A stretch of 64,000 nt of DNA, taken from Cohnella nanjingensis (lineage in GTDB: Bacteria; Bacillota; Bacilli; Paenibacillales; Paenibacillaceae). Positions 28,488-37,005 of this stretch are shown piece after piece (the first letter of the stretch is position 1; the number at the start of each line of letters is the position of its first letter). The position numbers and the translations under genes were made by a program. Location: assembly GCF_014212125.1 (NCBI RefSeq), contig NZ_JACJVP010000019.1:1-64000 (forward strand), written 5' to 3'. A model generated the notes under the pieces. That model was given only the letters and a program-made list of their open reading frames with translations, was not told the origin of the DNA and did no database searches.

Positions 28488-29440
28488 TACTGAGCTTTAT
28501 AGAGGGGCCAATGAACGGGGAGGCATGGGAAAAGCTATGTACTTCTTGCTATCGAATGAAGTATCAAGATGAACATTTCACAGAGATACCGGCTGTTCAC
28601 GGTGGAGATGCAGGAATCGAGGGGTTTACTCGATCCGGGAGGGTATACCAGTGCTATTGTCCAGAACGTGAATATTCTGATGAAGAGTTATATGCTCATC
28701 TTAGAGATAAAATGACAAAAGACATCAACAAACTTGTAGATGATGAGTATGCCCAAAGGCTAAAAGCTCTTGGTGTTCCCCAAATAAAAGAATGGCACTT
28801 TGTTATTCCACAGTATAAGGACGCAAGAATTATTGTTCATGCAGAAAGTAAACGCAAAGAGGTTCTGGAGAAAAAGAAAAAGGAACCAAAGAAATATGAA
28901 TATATAGCTGAAGAATTTGTTGTAGTTATTAAGCAAGCTGAGGATCTTAAAATAGAAATATCAAAAATTATTAGAACTAACTTAACTGATATGCAATTAA
29001 ACTTAGCTATTTATCACATGCCAAATCCTGAGTGGTCAAAATGTGATTCTGAAAAAATAAATAACATTAAAAGAAAAGTAAAAGCTGTGATGGGTGATGT
29101 AGACGAGTCTGATCCAGACTACATCGATATAGTTAATATGTACGTTGATTCCTATATTAAAGGGATTGAGTTATTCAAGTTATTGCGCGTGTCATACTCA
29201 GAGATCTATGAGGATATATACCAGTTAGAACAGAGTTACAAGAAACAAGTCATTATTAAAACTAAGATGAATATGGATCGAAGTATTAATGCAAAATTGT
29301 TTAACGAAATACTTGATGATCTTCAGGATAGATTGGAGCAACAATTTAAGTATCTCACTTTAGCATCAGTTATGGAATTAAAGACCGATATAATTAGCGG
29401 CTGGCTTGCTGATTGTTCGATGCAGTTTAAAAGTAGGTGA
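28484..29440 (+). CDS. PD-(D/E)XK-like nuclease effector of an ABC-three-component system
   Basis: The 318-residue product has an N-terminal restriction-nuclease-like core: WEKLCTSCYRMKY (residues 15-27), GGDAGIEGF with D42 and E46, and VYQCYCPE (54-61), arranged like the GxD...Q-x-K core of Mrr-type nucleases, although the usual Lys after Gln56 is Tyr58. A charged helical linker and an alpha-helical C-terminal region (about 170-318) follow, as in effectors of ABC-three-component systems where this part contacts the middle component. It overlaps the genes on both sides by 4 bp. Cellular target would be DNA during phage attack, by analogy. Nuclease activity is inferred. Confidence 0.7.
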   Translation: MILSFIEGPMNGEAWEKLCTSCYRMKYQDEHFTEIPAVHGGDAGIEGFTRSGRVYQCYCPEREYSDEELYAHLRDKMTKDINKLVDDEYAQRLKALGVPQIKEWHFVIPQYKDARIIVHAESKRKEVLEKKKKEPKKYEYIAEEFVVVIKQAEDLKIEISKIIRTNLTDMQLNLAIYHMPNPEWSKCDSEKINNIKRKVKAVMGDVDESDPDYIDIVNMYVDSYIKGIELFKLLRVSYSEIYEDIYQLEQSYKKQVIIKTKMNMDRSINAKLFNEILDDLQDRLEQQFKYLTLASVMELKTDIISGWLADCSMQFKSR

Positions 29441-29445
29441 TATTC

Positions 29446-29931
29446 ATGGATAACAAATATTTAATTGCTGATGAAGTAATAATTGATGCAAGACCCACTG
29501 CCGTACCATATAACTATAGAATCAGCTACAAACTGGCCCAACTCTGTTTGATTATAGAACTCTGCTGTCGTGGTGGGTGTTCAATATTAAAGTTGCATAT
29601 GATTTCTGTGGGTCTTAGCACCATCGATGATATGAAACGGCTTAAAGAATTTGTTTTCAATAATTCTTCAAACTACACAGTTGTGAGATTCGATCCTGCG
29701 GTCAATCATGGCGTGAAATATGCTATTGCCGAAGGGCTAATGTTTCAGCAACAGAATGGATTGTTTAGGTTGACCAAAAAAGGTAAGGCTTACGTTAGAG
29801 GTATTATGAAGGACAAAGATATTTTAATTGATGAAAAGAGGTACTTATTTGATCTAGGCGAAAAGTTGACTGATGAGAAAATTAAGGCACTTACTTCTTT
29901 TTGGAGGTACTCTGATGTTGAGGATAAATAG
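29446..29931 (+). CDS. Middle component of an ABC-three-component system
   Basis: A 161-residue alpha-rich protein with a C-terminal winged-helix-like end (QQQNGLFRLTKKGKAYVRGI). Such short proteins sit between effector and ATPase in ABC-three-component/Lamassu loci and bridge the two. The ATG at 29446 follows AGGTGA; a GTG at 29437 overlapping the nuclease stop is possible. The 3' end overlaps the ATPase start by 17 bp. I could not place it in a specific middle-component subtype. Confidence 0.65.
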   Translation: MDNKYLIADEVIIDARPTAVPYNYRISYKLAQLCLIIELCCRGGCSILKLHMISVGLSTIDDMKRLKEFVFNNSSNYTVVRFDPAVNHGVKYAIAEGLMFQQQNGLFRLTKKGKAYVRGIMKDKDILIDEKRYLFDLGEKLTDEKIKALTSFWRYSDVEDK

Positions 29932-31945
29932 ATTAAAAATAGAAATAAACACTAGTAATGGCCTATACGGATTTGATGAAGAATTTAATGGTGGACTAAA
30001 TTTCATAGCAAGTGAGGATAATACTCGCGGGAAGAGTTCAATAATTGCTTCTATATACTATTGTTTGGGTTTTGAAGAAATAATCGGTGGGAAAGGAGAG
30101 AAGGTTCTTACATCCGTTTACAAATCAAGGCTTGAAGATGGAGATGCAGTATGGCCAGTTTTAGAGTCAGGTGCTTATTTAGAAATTACCAATGGACTTG
30201 AAGTGATTACAATATACCGTGCAGCGAAAATGGAGAATAGAGACAATAAACTAATTACTGTATATCACGCTAGCATCAACAAGCTGAGGGAGTCAGCGGT
30301 TTTCTATGAAGATATGTATGTTCATATGCCTAATTCAGCTACAAATATAAAAGGATTTCATCGTTTCTTAGAAACTTTTTTACATATTGAGTTGCCTCTT
30401 GTACCCGCAACTGATGATGTTACGAGAAAATTATATCTACAACTTATTTTTGCTGGAATGTTTATTGAACAAAAGCATGGATGGGCAGACATTTTATCTG
30501 GAATGCCTGTATTAGGTATACGTGAATCTAAAAAGCGTGTAATAGAATACATTCTTAATTTGGACACACTGGATAATGAGAAGAAGAAAGACAAATTAAG
30601 ATTATCCGAGAGTAGCATTAAACAAAGATGGGAAGCGCTTGTAAAGGGATTATTGCAAATTGTAGGTGGAGAAGATTGCGAAATTCAAGGGTTGCCGCTA
30701 AATCCTAGAATCATTTCGGAAGAAGAACTATCAAAAATAATGATTCTTAAGGACAATGAACGACTGGACAATTATCTTGTAGAACTAGATAAACAGCTTG
30801 AAAAGTTAGTTTTATTCAAACCTAAGATAGTCGATAACTTTGATGAGATACAGGATGAATTAGAGGCTACTGAAAAGTTAATGGATAGCTACGAAGAAAC
30901 TGTATTTAAGCATAGGAGGTTAATATCTTCAGAAAATAGTAGCATAGATAGGTTGACTAATAGTCTAGAAATTATTGAGGCGGATATTAGAAATAATAAG
31001 GATGCGGCTAGACTTCGTAATTTGGGTTCGGAATTAGAATTATCGACCTCGAAGGATAAGTGCCCTGTTTGTAATCAAACGATTAAGGATACATTGATCC
31101 CAGACCTGGATGATACGCATGTTTTGCAAGTAATGAGTATTGATGAAAACATTAGACATCTAAATGCACAAAAAGAAATGTTAGAATTTGCAAGAAGGAG
31201 TCATGAACAGAATAGAAATTTATTATATGAAAATATAGAACAAGCAGAGCAAAATTTATTTAAGCTTCGAAGACTTGCAAAATCGCTACGTAGTGATCTC
31301 TATTCAACGAATGACAATTTGTCTGAATCTATGGTGTATAAACGAATACAGATCGATAATGAAATAACTAAACTTAGCAGTATATCTAAAGTCGTTATTA
31401 ATGAACTTGAAGTGTTAAGAGATCTTTCCGATGAATGGAAAGAATATTTAAAGGATAAATCATCTCTTCCAAATAAGAAGTTTACAGAGTTGGACGAGAA
31501 GAAATTAAGAACTTTACGCAATTTTTTCATTGATAATATTAAGTTATTTGGATACAAAAGTGTATTGAATGTAAACGAAGTTGAGATTTCCTTGGATACG
31601 TATCTCCCCGTGATTGAAGGTTTTGATATGAAGTTTGATTCATCTGCAAGTGACAACATCCGAGCAATTTGGGCATTCATTTTAGCTTTACTGCAAACTT
31701 CAAATAAGACAAGTGGAAATCATCCAAGAGTTCTAATGTTTGATGAACCAGCACAGCATAGTATCATTGTTAATGATATGGAGCAGTTTTTCAATACAAT
31801 TTCTAAAGTGAAGGACGGCCAAATCATCGTAGGAATTACTGTTAAAGATAATGATACTCGTCAGGCGATACAAAAATTGAATCCGGAGACTTATAAATTT
31901 ATTATGGTACCAAATAAGGCATTTCAATTAATAAGTGACAATTAA
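29915..31945 (+). CDS. Rad50/SMC-like ATPase with zinc hook (Lamassu LmuB-like)
   Basis: A 676-residue ATPase. The N-terminal Walker A (NFIASEDNTRGKSSI, Lys40) opens the head domain. A long coiled coil (about 260-530) is broken at residues 383-386 by CPVC, a zinc-hook cysteine pair as in Rad50. The C-terminal head has a signature-like ASDNIRAIWAFILALLQ near 578 and Walker B with RVLMFDEPAQH at 605-615. This matches the SMC-like subunit that senses DNA ends or replication intermediates in Lamassu and related ABC-three-component systems. The ATG at 29915 follows GGAGG; 29873 is too far upstream. Base composition is A/T-rich like the rest of the island. Confidence 0.82.
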   Translation: MLRINRLKIEINTSNGLYGFDEEFNGGLNFIASEDNTRGKSSIIASIYYCLGFEEIIGGKGEKVLTSVYKSRLEDGDAVWPVLESGAYLEITNGLEVITIYRAAKMENRDNKLITVYHASINKLRESAVFYEDMYVHMPNSATNIKGFHRFLETFLHIELPLVPATDDVTRKLYLQLIFAGMFIEQKHGWADILSGMPVLGIRESKKRVIEYILNLDTLDNEKKKDKLRLSESSIKQRWEALVKGLLQIVGGEDCEIQGLPLNPRIISEEELSKIMILKDNERLDNYLVELDKQLEKLVLFKPKIVDNFDEIQDELEATEKLMDSYEETVFKHRRLISSENSSIDRLTNSLEIIEADIRNNKDAARLRNLGSELELSTSKDKCPVCNQTIKDTLIPDLDDTHVLQVMSIDENIRHLNAQKEMLEFARRSHEQNRNLLYENIEQAEQNLFKLRRLAKSLRSDLYSTNDNLSESMVYKRIQIDNEITKLSSISKVVINELEVLRDLSDEWKEYLKDKSSLPNKKFTELDEKKLRTLRNFFIDNIKLFGYKSVLNVNEVEISLDTYLPVIEGFDMKFDSSASDNIRAIWAFILALLQTSNKTSGNHPRVLMFDEPAQHSIIVNDMEQFFNTISKVKDGQIIVGITVKDNDTRQAIQKLNPETYKFIMVPNKAFQLISDN

Positions 31946-31962
31946 TAGGTGCGATTTTAAAT

Positions 31963-32004
31963 AAACGGCAGAGACAACCATAAGGTTATTTCTGCCGATT
32001 GCTT
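31963..32004 (+). terminator. Probable terminator after the ABC-3C-like operon
   Basis: A stem CGGCAGA/TCTGCCG with an inner ACC/GGT extension lies 18 bp after the ATPase stop, followed by an interrupted T-rich tract. Confidence 0.6.
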
Positions 32005-32104
32005 TAAAGATGTTTTTTTGTGGCTTGTTGAATGGTTTTTGAGTTGACCTGAAAATAAGTGGAATTGAAACGTAAAACCAAGCTGCTTATCACGGAGGAG
32101 TAAG

Positions 32105-33538
32105 TTGACAACTTTATTATTCACTACATTTCAAGCATTTTGGAAAAAAGGAATAACAATATTAGCACTTTTTTTAGGGTTAATTGGAGCAGTAGTATGG
32201 ATATCCTTAGCTGAATATTGGGATCAAGTCGGTCGATTGATTAATGGTTTATTTTTGTATGTAGAGCGCTATTTTTCTTTTAATAAATGGTTGGAGTTAT
32301 ATTTGTTCTACTCGATTTTAGTTTGGAGTGGCAGATTTATTTACGGGAAATTATGGGAGGGAATCAACTTTGTCATCAAAGGATTGTATGAATTAATAAC
32401 ATTACGATTAGTTGTAAATGGGTGGGCTGCCCCAGCAATTCGAATAATTAAGTGGTACCAAATCGGATACTTACGGCTTAATGAACTTATGATGTTAAAG
32501 CAAAAATATTACTTTGATAACATTCTATATAGTAAGCCAATTGAACGTGCTATGTTTTTAGATTCAAAAGCAGTAATATGCCTGTACATTGTTCTTGATA
32601 TATTAAGGCGATGGCCTTCTATTATGGCAGCTTTGATAGCTACTATACTTTTTCACAAAGTCTCACTAAAGGCATTAGGAAATCAAATTTGGACACTAAT
32701 AAGAGATGTACAAATAAGTAAAATAGGAAATCAAATCATTTCAAACATTCCGAACTTACTTATAGTAATAGCTGCTATTTTTATTCTTTTTAAGCTGAAT
32801 GGATCCCGCGGAATTTTGCGAAGAACAATAGCTAATGCAAATAAAAATAAACTTGAAGAAGTTATTAACGAGCACCGTCAAATTGTTTCAATTTTAAATA
32901 AAGCCTTTATTGATGGTGTTAATAACTTGGAATATATTATTCGAAACCGTGAGTGGATAGTCAGTACATGGATACGTCAAAATTATTTATATCATTTAAA
33001 TCGTTCTGATCATCCAGAGTGCTCAGAAAGGTTGCTTACATTACTCGACAAGAAATATCTGGGGTATGATGACATTGATTTTTATATTCAAAACTTAACT
33101 AAAATACCTTCGATAGATAGAATTCATGAGCAGCTTGAAAAAAATATAAACCAATTCTGGCTATTGAACCAATTCACACGACTTTCATTCAAGCTTCGAG
33201 GTTTTAGGTTGTTTTCGAGTATTACTAATAATCAAAAAAACTTAAATATGTGGATGTTAACTCCTGATGGATTAACTAATATCTTAGATAAGAAGAAACT
33301 GCGAGTAAGTAATATTCAATTAGAGAAGGCATTAAGAGATAATAATACGAATAAGATTCTTAACGTATTAGAATCCAACTTCGAACTTATCTTAGTGAAA
33401 TTCTATGAAGAAATTGTCCAATCAATAGAAGCACAAGTTTTATTATTAAGTTATGCAAATACAACCAACAGGTTGTTACATATTAATGCTGATTTATTCG
33501 GGAGACTTTCTAGAAGTTTGTTTGATAGAGAGGGATAA
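32105..33538 (+). CDS. Unrecognised polytopic membrane protein in the island
   Basis: The 477-residue product has a hydrophobic N-terminal half with segments around residues 17-40, 62-82, 158-170, 172-186 and 218-234, then a charged, helical cytoplasmic half (residues 240-477) without recognised motifs. The TTG start at 32105 follows GGAGGAG closely. It lies 160 bp after the ATPase gene and past a probable terminator, so it may be independently transcribed. After its stop the same frame reads on for about 32 codons (LDDVKDGLLKLREQV), so a longer ancestral form is possible. Proximity to a defence operon suggests, but does not show, a role in abortive infection. Confidence 0.6.
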   Translation: MTTLLFTTFQAFWKKGITILALFLGLIGAVVWISLAEYWDQVGRLINGLFLYVERYFSFNKWLELYLFYSILVWSGRFIYGKLWEGINFVIKGLYELITLRLVVNGWAAPAIRIIKWYQIGYLRLNELMMLKQKYYFDNILYSKPIERAMFLDSKAVICLYIVLDILRRWPSIMAALIATILFHKVSLKALGNQIWTLIRDVQISKIGNQIISNIPNLLIVIAAIFILFKLNGSRGILRRTIANANKNKLEEVINEHRQIVSILNKAFIDGVNNLEYIIRNREWIVSTWIRQNYLYHLNRSDHPECSERLLTLLDKKYLGYDDIDFYIQNLTKIPSIDRIHEQLEKNINQFWLLNQFTRLSFKLRGFRLFSSITNNQKNLNMWMLTPDGLTNILDKKKLRVSNIQLEKALRDNNTNKILNVLESNFELILVKFYEEIVQSIEAQVLLLSYANTTNRLLHINADLFGRLSRSLFDREG

Positions 33539-33880
33539 AATAAGCTCGATGATGTGAAAGATGGATTGTTGAAGCTGAGAGAGCAGGTGATTATTGGTGA
33601 GGAATTACAAAAAAGAATTAAACGATATTGCCTTACTTAAATCACAAATTTTTGAGAAAAGTAATTTCGAATATCAAAGGTGTACAATGACGAGTTTCAC
33701 AAAGAAGAGTAAAAAAGCTACTCTTGAATGGACTGATACAACAATTTTGTTTGAGCACATTGACACATGTTGAGTATGTAATACAGAGCCTATTATTATG
33801 TGAGTACTCAAAAAAATCAAAAACAGCCCAGTGGAATGGGATGTTTTTCGAACCAATGTATTTCGAAATGCCTAAATCAC
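33539..33880. other. A/T-rich gene-free right edge of the island
   Basis: No gene is supported. Short open frames in this stretch lack ribosome binding sites. No integrase, tRNA or clear att repeat is seen at this boundary. Confidence 0.5.
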
Positions 33881-33882
33881 CC

Positions 33883-33910
33883 TTTACGAATATCGAATAA
33901 TATTTATAAT
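33883..33910 (+). promoter_or_regulatory. Sigma-A promoter of the mutarotase gene
   Basis: TTTACG (33883-33888) and TATAAT (33905-33910) are 16 bp apart, about 38 bp upstream of the coding start. Confidence 0.65.
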
Positions 33911-33947
33911 GGAAAAAGTATTCATCGATATCGAGAGGAGTATTGGA

Positions 33948-34271
33948 ATGAAAAGGCATGCTTATCGAATGAGCGTGAAAAAGGGGTGCGAGGAGATTTA
34001 CATCAAGCACCACGAGCAAGTGTTGCCGGGTCTGCTGCAAGCTTTGAAGGAGTCAGGAATTAGGAATTATTCTATTTTCATGGATGGAACGGATTTGTTC
34101 GCATACATGGAATGCGACGATATCGACGGCGCATGGGCTTACGTCCGCAGCCATCCGGCCAATGAAGAATGGTCGATCTTACTAACGCCGATTATGGCTT
34201 TAGTGGATTCCAAAGATGTCGAACCGCGGATGAAGCCAATGAAAGAAGTATTCCGGCTGGATGACGAATAA
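33948..34271 (+). CDS. rhaM: L-rhamnose mutarotase
   Basis: A 107-residue protein matching RhaM/RhaU: KRHAYRMSVKKGCEEIYIKH near the N-terminus, then NYSIFMDGTDLFAYME and WSILLTPIM. The family interconverts alpha and beta anomers of L-rhamnose. The ATG at 33948 follows GAGAGGAG; a further upstream start at 33909 is not supported. It is next to a LacI regulator and a sugar transporter, suggesting that the linked module handles rhamnose or rhamnose-containing oligosaccharides. Confidence 0.85.
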   Translation: MKRHAYRMSVKKGCEEIYIKHHEQVLPGLLQALKESGIRNYSIFMDGTDLFAYMECDDIDGAWAYVRSHPANEEWSILLTPIMALVDSKDVEPRMKPMKEVFRLDDE

Positions 34272-34290
34272 CAGATGACGAAAATGGATG

Positions 34291-34319
34291 TTGACAGCGC
34301 TTTATTTTTTCGTTAAATT
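34291..34319 (+). promoter_or_regulatory. Promoter of the lacI-type gene
   Basis: TTGACA (34291-34296), a 17-bp spacer and TAAATT (34314-34319) form a good sigma-A promoter, 16 bp before an operator-like sequence. Confidence 0.75.
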
Positions 34320-34334
34320 CTAATTAATAGAAAA

Positions 34335-34347
34335 ATGAATCGATTTC
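34335..34347 (+). promoter_or_regulatory. LacI-type operator upstream of its own gene
   Basis: ATGAATCGATTTC shares 11 of its first 12 bases with the perfect palindrome at 35427, placing a repressor site just downstream of the promoter of the regulator gene. Confidence 0.6.
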
Positions 34348-34361
34348 CGATGAGGTTACGT

Positions 34362-35405
34362 ATGAACACGTTGAAGGATGTTGCGCTGCGGGCGGGTGTG
34401 TCTACTGGTTCCGTCTCTAAAGTCTTAAACGGAAGTCCCGGCGTATCAGAGAAGTTAAAACGCAAGGTACAACGAGCAATCGAAGAGCTGAATTACCGCC
34501 CTAATATGGTTGCTAGAAGTCTGCGAACAAAGACGACGAATACCGTCGCCGTGATGGTGCCGACATCGAACGATCCTTATTTCGTCGAATTTTTCCGGGG
34601 GGTTTCCCTGGCCTTAAGGGACATTAACTGCGTTCCGATGCTGTATTCCATGGAATTCAACACAGAAATGCCGATTAACGTCATCCAGGAAGTGCTGATG
34701 CGGGGCGTGGATGGTCTAATTGTGTCGACGTATGGCTGGAAGCAGGACATCATTGACGAACTGTTCCGACTAGCAGAGAGAATCCCGGTCGTTTCGTTCA
34801 AGCGCAACTTCCCGGGAACCGCAATACACTCCGTCAATATTGACGACGAGAGCGGCATGTACATGGGGGTAAAACATCTCATCGATATTGGACACAAGCG
34901 TATCGGGTATTTGGCAGCCGGTCTTGAGCTAAAGACGGGGCAAGATCGGATGAAGGGGTTTTTGACTGCTTTAGAAGAGGCAGGCATTCCGTACGACGAC
35001 AATTTGGTCGTCAATTGTGAATCGTTTCAGATTGAAGCCGGTTACAACAGAATACAGCAACTGCTCAAGCGGTTTCCGAGGCCAACGGCGATCGTCGGTG
35101 CGAACGATTCGCTGGCCATCGGAGCGATGAAGTATTTGGAGAGCCGCAAAGTGAGAATTCCCGAAGAAATCGCGGTCATGGGTTATGACGATGAGCCGTT
35201 GTCTACCCTCGTAACGCCCAAGTTATCCTCTGTTTCAGTTCCCGTTTACGAAATGACACGACGCGCGGTTCAAATAATCGATCTGGTTTTACGAGGGGAA
35301 TTGAAAGAACAGATTAACGACGTTTTTCCGACGGAAATCGCCGTTCGGGAATCTACCGATTTCAGCGCTCACGCCGAATTCGAGTTCGGCCGGTTTTCCA
35401 AGTGA
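34362..35405 (+). CDS. LacI-family transcriptional regulator
   Basis: The 347-residue product starts MNTLKDVALRAGVSTGSVSK, the LacI HTH, then a hinge helix (RPNMVARSLRTKTT) and a periplasmic-binding-protein-like sensor domain with the usual VDGLIVS, GHKRIGYLA and PTAIVGANDSLAIGAMKYL motifs. The ATG at 34362 is preferred over 34335. The gene is flanked by a matching operator pair (34335 and 35427), so it most likely represses itself and the downstream ABC/glycosidase operon. Confidence 0.92.
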   Translation: MNTLKDVALRAGVSTGSVSKVLNGSPGVSEKLKRKVQRAIEELNYRPNMVARSLRTKTTNTVAVMVPTSNDPYFVEFFRGVSLALRDINCVPMLYSMEFNTEMPINVIQEVLMRGVDGLIVSTYGWKQDIIDELFRLAERIPVVSFKRNFPGTAIHSVNIDDESGMYMGVKHLIDIGHKRIGYLAAGLELKTGQDRMKGFLTALEEAGIPYDDNLVVNCESFQIEAGYNRIQQLLKRFPRPTAIVGANDSLAIGAMKYLESRKVRIPEEIAVMGYDDEPLSTLVTPKLSSVSVPVYEMTRRAVQIIDLVLRGELKEQINDVFPTEIAVRESTDFSAHAEFEFGRFSK

Positions 35406-35426
35406 CTGATTTTATTTCGAACAATT

Positions 35427-35440
35427 ATGAATCGATTCAT
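35427..35440. promoter_or_regulatory. LacI-type palindromic operator
   Basis: ATGAATCGATTCAT is a perfect 14-bp palindrome with a central CG, the LacI-family operator form. It lies about 110 bp upstream of the binding-protein gene. Confidence 0.75.
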
Positions 35441-35551
35441 TTTTTTATTGGAGGTGGTGGTCGTCGCGGAGGTCCCTGATCCGGACAAACTGCATGACCC
35501 TCGCAGGATCAAGAAGCAATCACTAATCAAGACGAAAAGGGTGGTACACCA

Positions 35552-36907
35552 ATGGCAAAATGGAAAGTAACGTCTGCTGCTTTAATCGGCATGATCGCGC
35601 TTACGGCTTGTAGCAATTCAAACAACGACAACGGTACGAACCCATCTTCTTCCCCGATGGCGAAAGAAACGGCCTCTTCATCCTCTTCTACTTCAGCGGA
35701 AGCCAAACCGGTAACGATCGTCTACGAATCGTGGACGCCTTACAAAGAAGATATGGATAAAATCGTCGCGGAATACAAAACCGTTCACCCGGAAGTTACC
35801 GTTGACATTCGTTTGCACGCTAACTTCTCCGAATACTTGACAGCGGTCAAGACAGCGTTCGCGTCCGGGGACGCACCTGACCTGCTGGCATTCGACTCCC
35901 CGACTTCTCTTGCGAACCTGAAAGACCAAATAGAACCAATCGACGAATACGCGGCTAAGGCATGGGGCGACGGTTGGAAGGACAAATTCATTCATTCGAC
36001 TCTGGCCGACGTTTCCTTGGACGGCAAGACGATGGGTATTCCGATGCACATCTCTCCGGGGGGCTTGATCTGGTATAACAAAACGATGCTGGACGAATAT
36101 GGCATCGTTGAGCCGAAAACGTACGACGAGCTTAAGAAGGCGTCCGATACACTCCGCCAACACGGCAAACAGCCGCTGCTTCTCGGAGCAAAGGACTCCT
36201 GGATCGTGATCGACACGTTCCAGACTATTCTGAACGACTTCGCGCCAGGCAAGCAATATGATGCTTACGCAAAGAAAATTCCGTTTACCGATCCGGACGT
36301 CGTCAAAGCGTTCGACTTTTGGAAGAAGATGTTCGCCGATAAGGTTTTCCAAGACGACGCGTTCAGCATGACGGAATATATGGACGTCTACAACGCGTTC
36401 ATCGATACCCAAGCCGGCGCATTCGAAAGCAACGGCGCTTGGAACCTCGACATCTATGCGAACGCCGATTTGAAAGCGAAAGTCGACGCGACCGAATGGG
36501 GAGTCATGCCGTTCCCGGACTTGAACGGCGACGGCAAAGCGCCACCTACGCTCAGCACGGTAGGCGGATACGCGCTTAGCAAAAGCGGCAAAAACAAGGA
36601 AGCGGCATTCGAATTTTTGAAATTCATGACGACGGAAAAAGGCCTGCAAATCATGATGGATCACTTCCTAGCGACGCCGCCGACCAAAGATCCCGTGGAG
36701 TTGACCGTTGCGTTGTCCCCGAACGCCAAAGCGAACCGCGACCGGATCGGCGAAATCGTCTCGCAGACGGCGCCGGTTCACCGCGGCATCGGCAACGCCA
36801 AAGTTGCGGAGAAAATGTACGAAGTGCTCTCCAAAGTGGCTTACGGTAAGATGAACGGAGCCGATGCGGCGGCAGAGGTTCAAAAGACGATCGATTCCGC
36901 AAGGTAA
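35552..36907 (+). CDS. Sugar ABC transporter solute-binding lipoprotein
   Basis: A 451-residue lipoprotein: signal helix then LTACSN (lipobox Cys), an S/T-rich spacer, and a type 1 solute-binding fold (VTIVYESWTPYKEDMDKIVA, GGLIWYNKTMLDEYGIVEPK, GAFESNGAWNLDIY). It is the first gene of the operon controlled by the operator at 35427 and delivers an unknown sugar to the permeases at 37006 and 37888. Ribosome binding site AAAGGGTGG precedes the ATG. Confidence 0.9.
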   Translation: MAKWKVTSAALIGMIALTACSNSNNDNGTNPSSSPMAKETASSSSSTSAEAKPVTIVYESWTPYKEDMDKIVAEYKTVHPEVTVDIRLHANFSEYLTAVKTAFASGDAPDLLAFDSPTSLANLKDQIEPIDEYAAKAWGDGWKDKFIHSTLADVSLDGKTMGIPMHISPGGLIWYNKTMLDEYGIVEPKTYDELKKASDTLRQHGKQPLLLGAKDSWIVIDTFQTILNDFAPGKQYDAYAKKIPFTDPDVVKAFDFWKKMFADKVFQDDAFSMTEYMDVYNAFIDTQAGAFESNGAWNLDIYANADLKAKVDATEWGVMPFPDLNGDGKAPPTLSTVGGYALSKSGKNKEAAFEFLKFMTTEKGLQIMMDHFLATPPTKDPVELTVALSPNAKANRDRIGEIVSQTAPVHRGIGNAKVAEKMYEVLSKVAYGKMNGADAAAEVQKTIDSAR

Positions 36908-37005
36908 TCCGTTAATTATAAGCACCCAAGACCGCGGCAAAAGCGAAGGAAGCTGGGAAACCCCTCCCCTTCGCTTACCTCCGCAGACGGAAGGAGTGGA
37001 CATCA

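Noticed and set aside
26970-33900. Prophage or integrative element
   Set aside because: No integrase, recombinase, capsid, terminase or conjugation gene is seen; it is better described as a defence-type genomic island.
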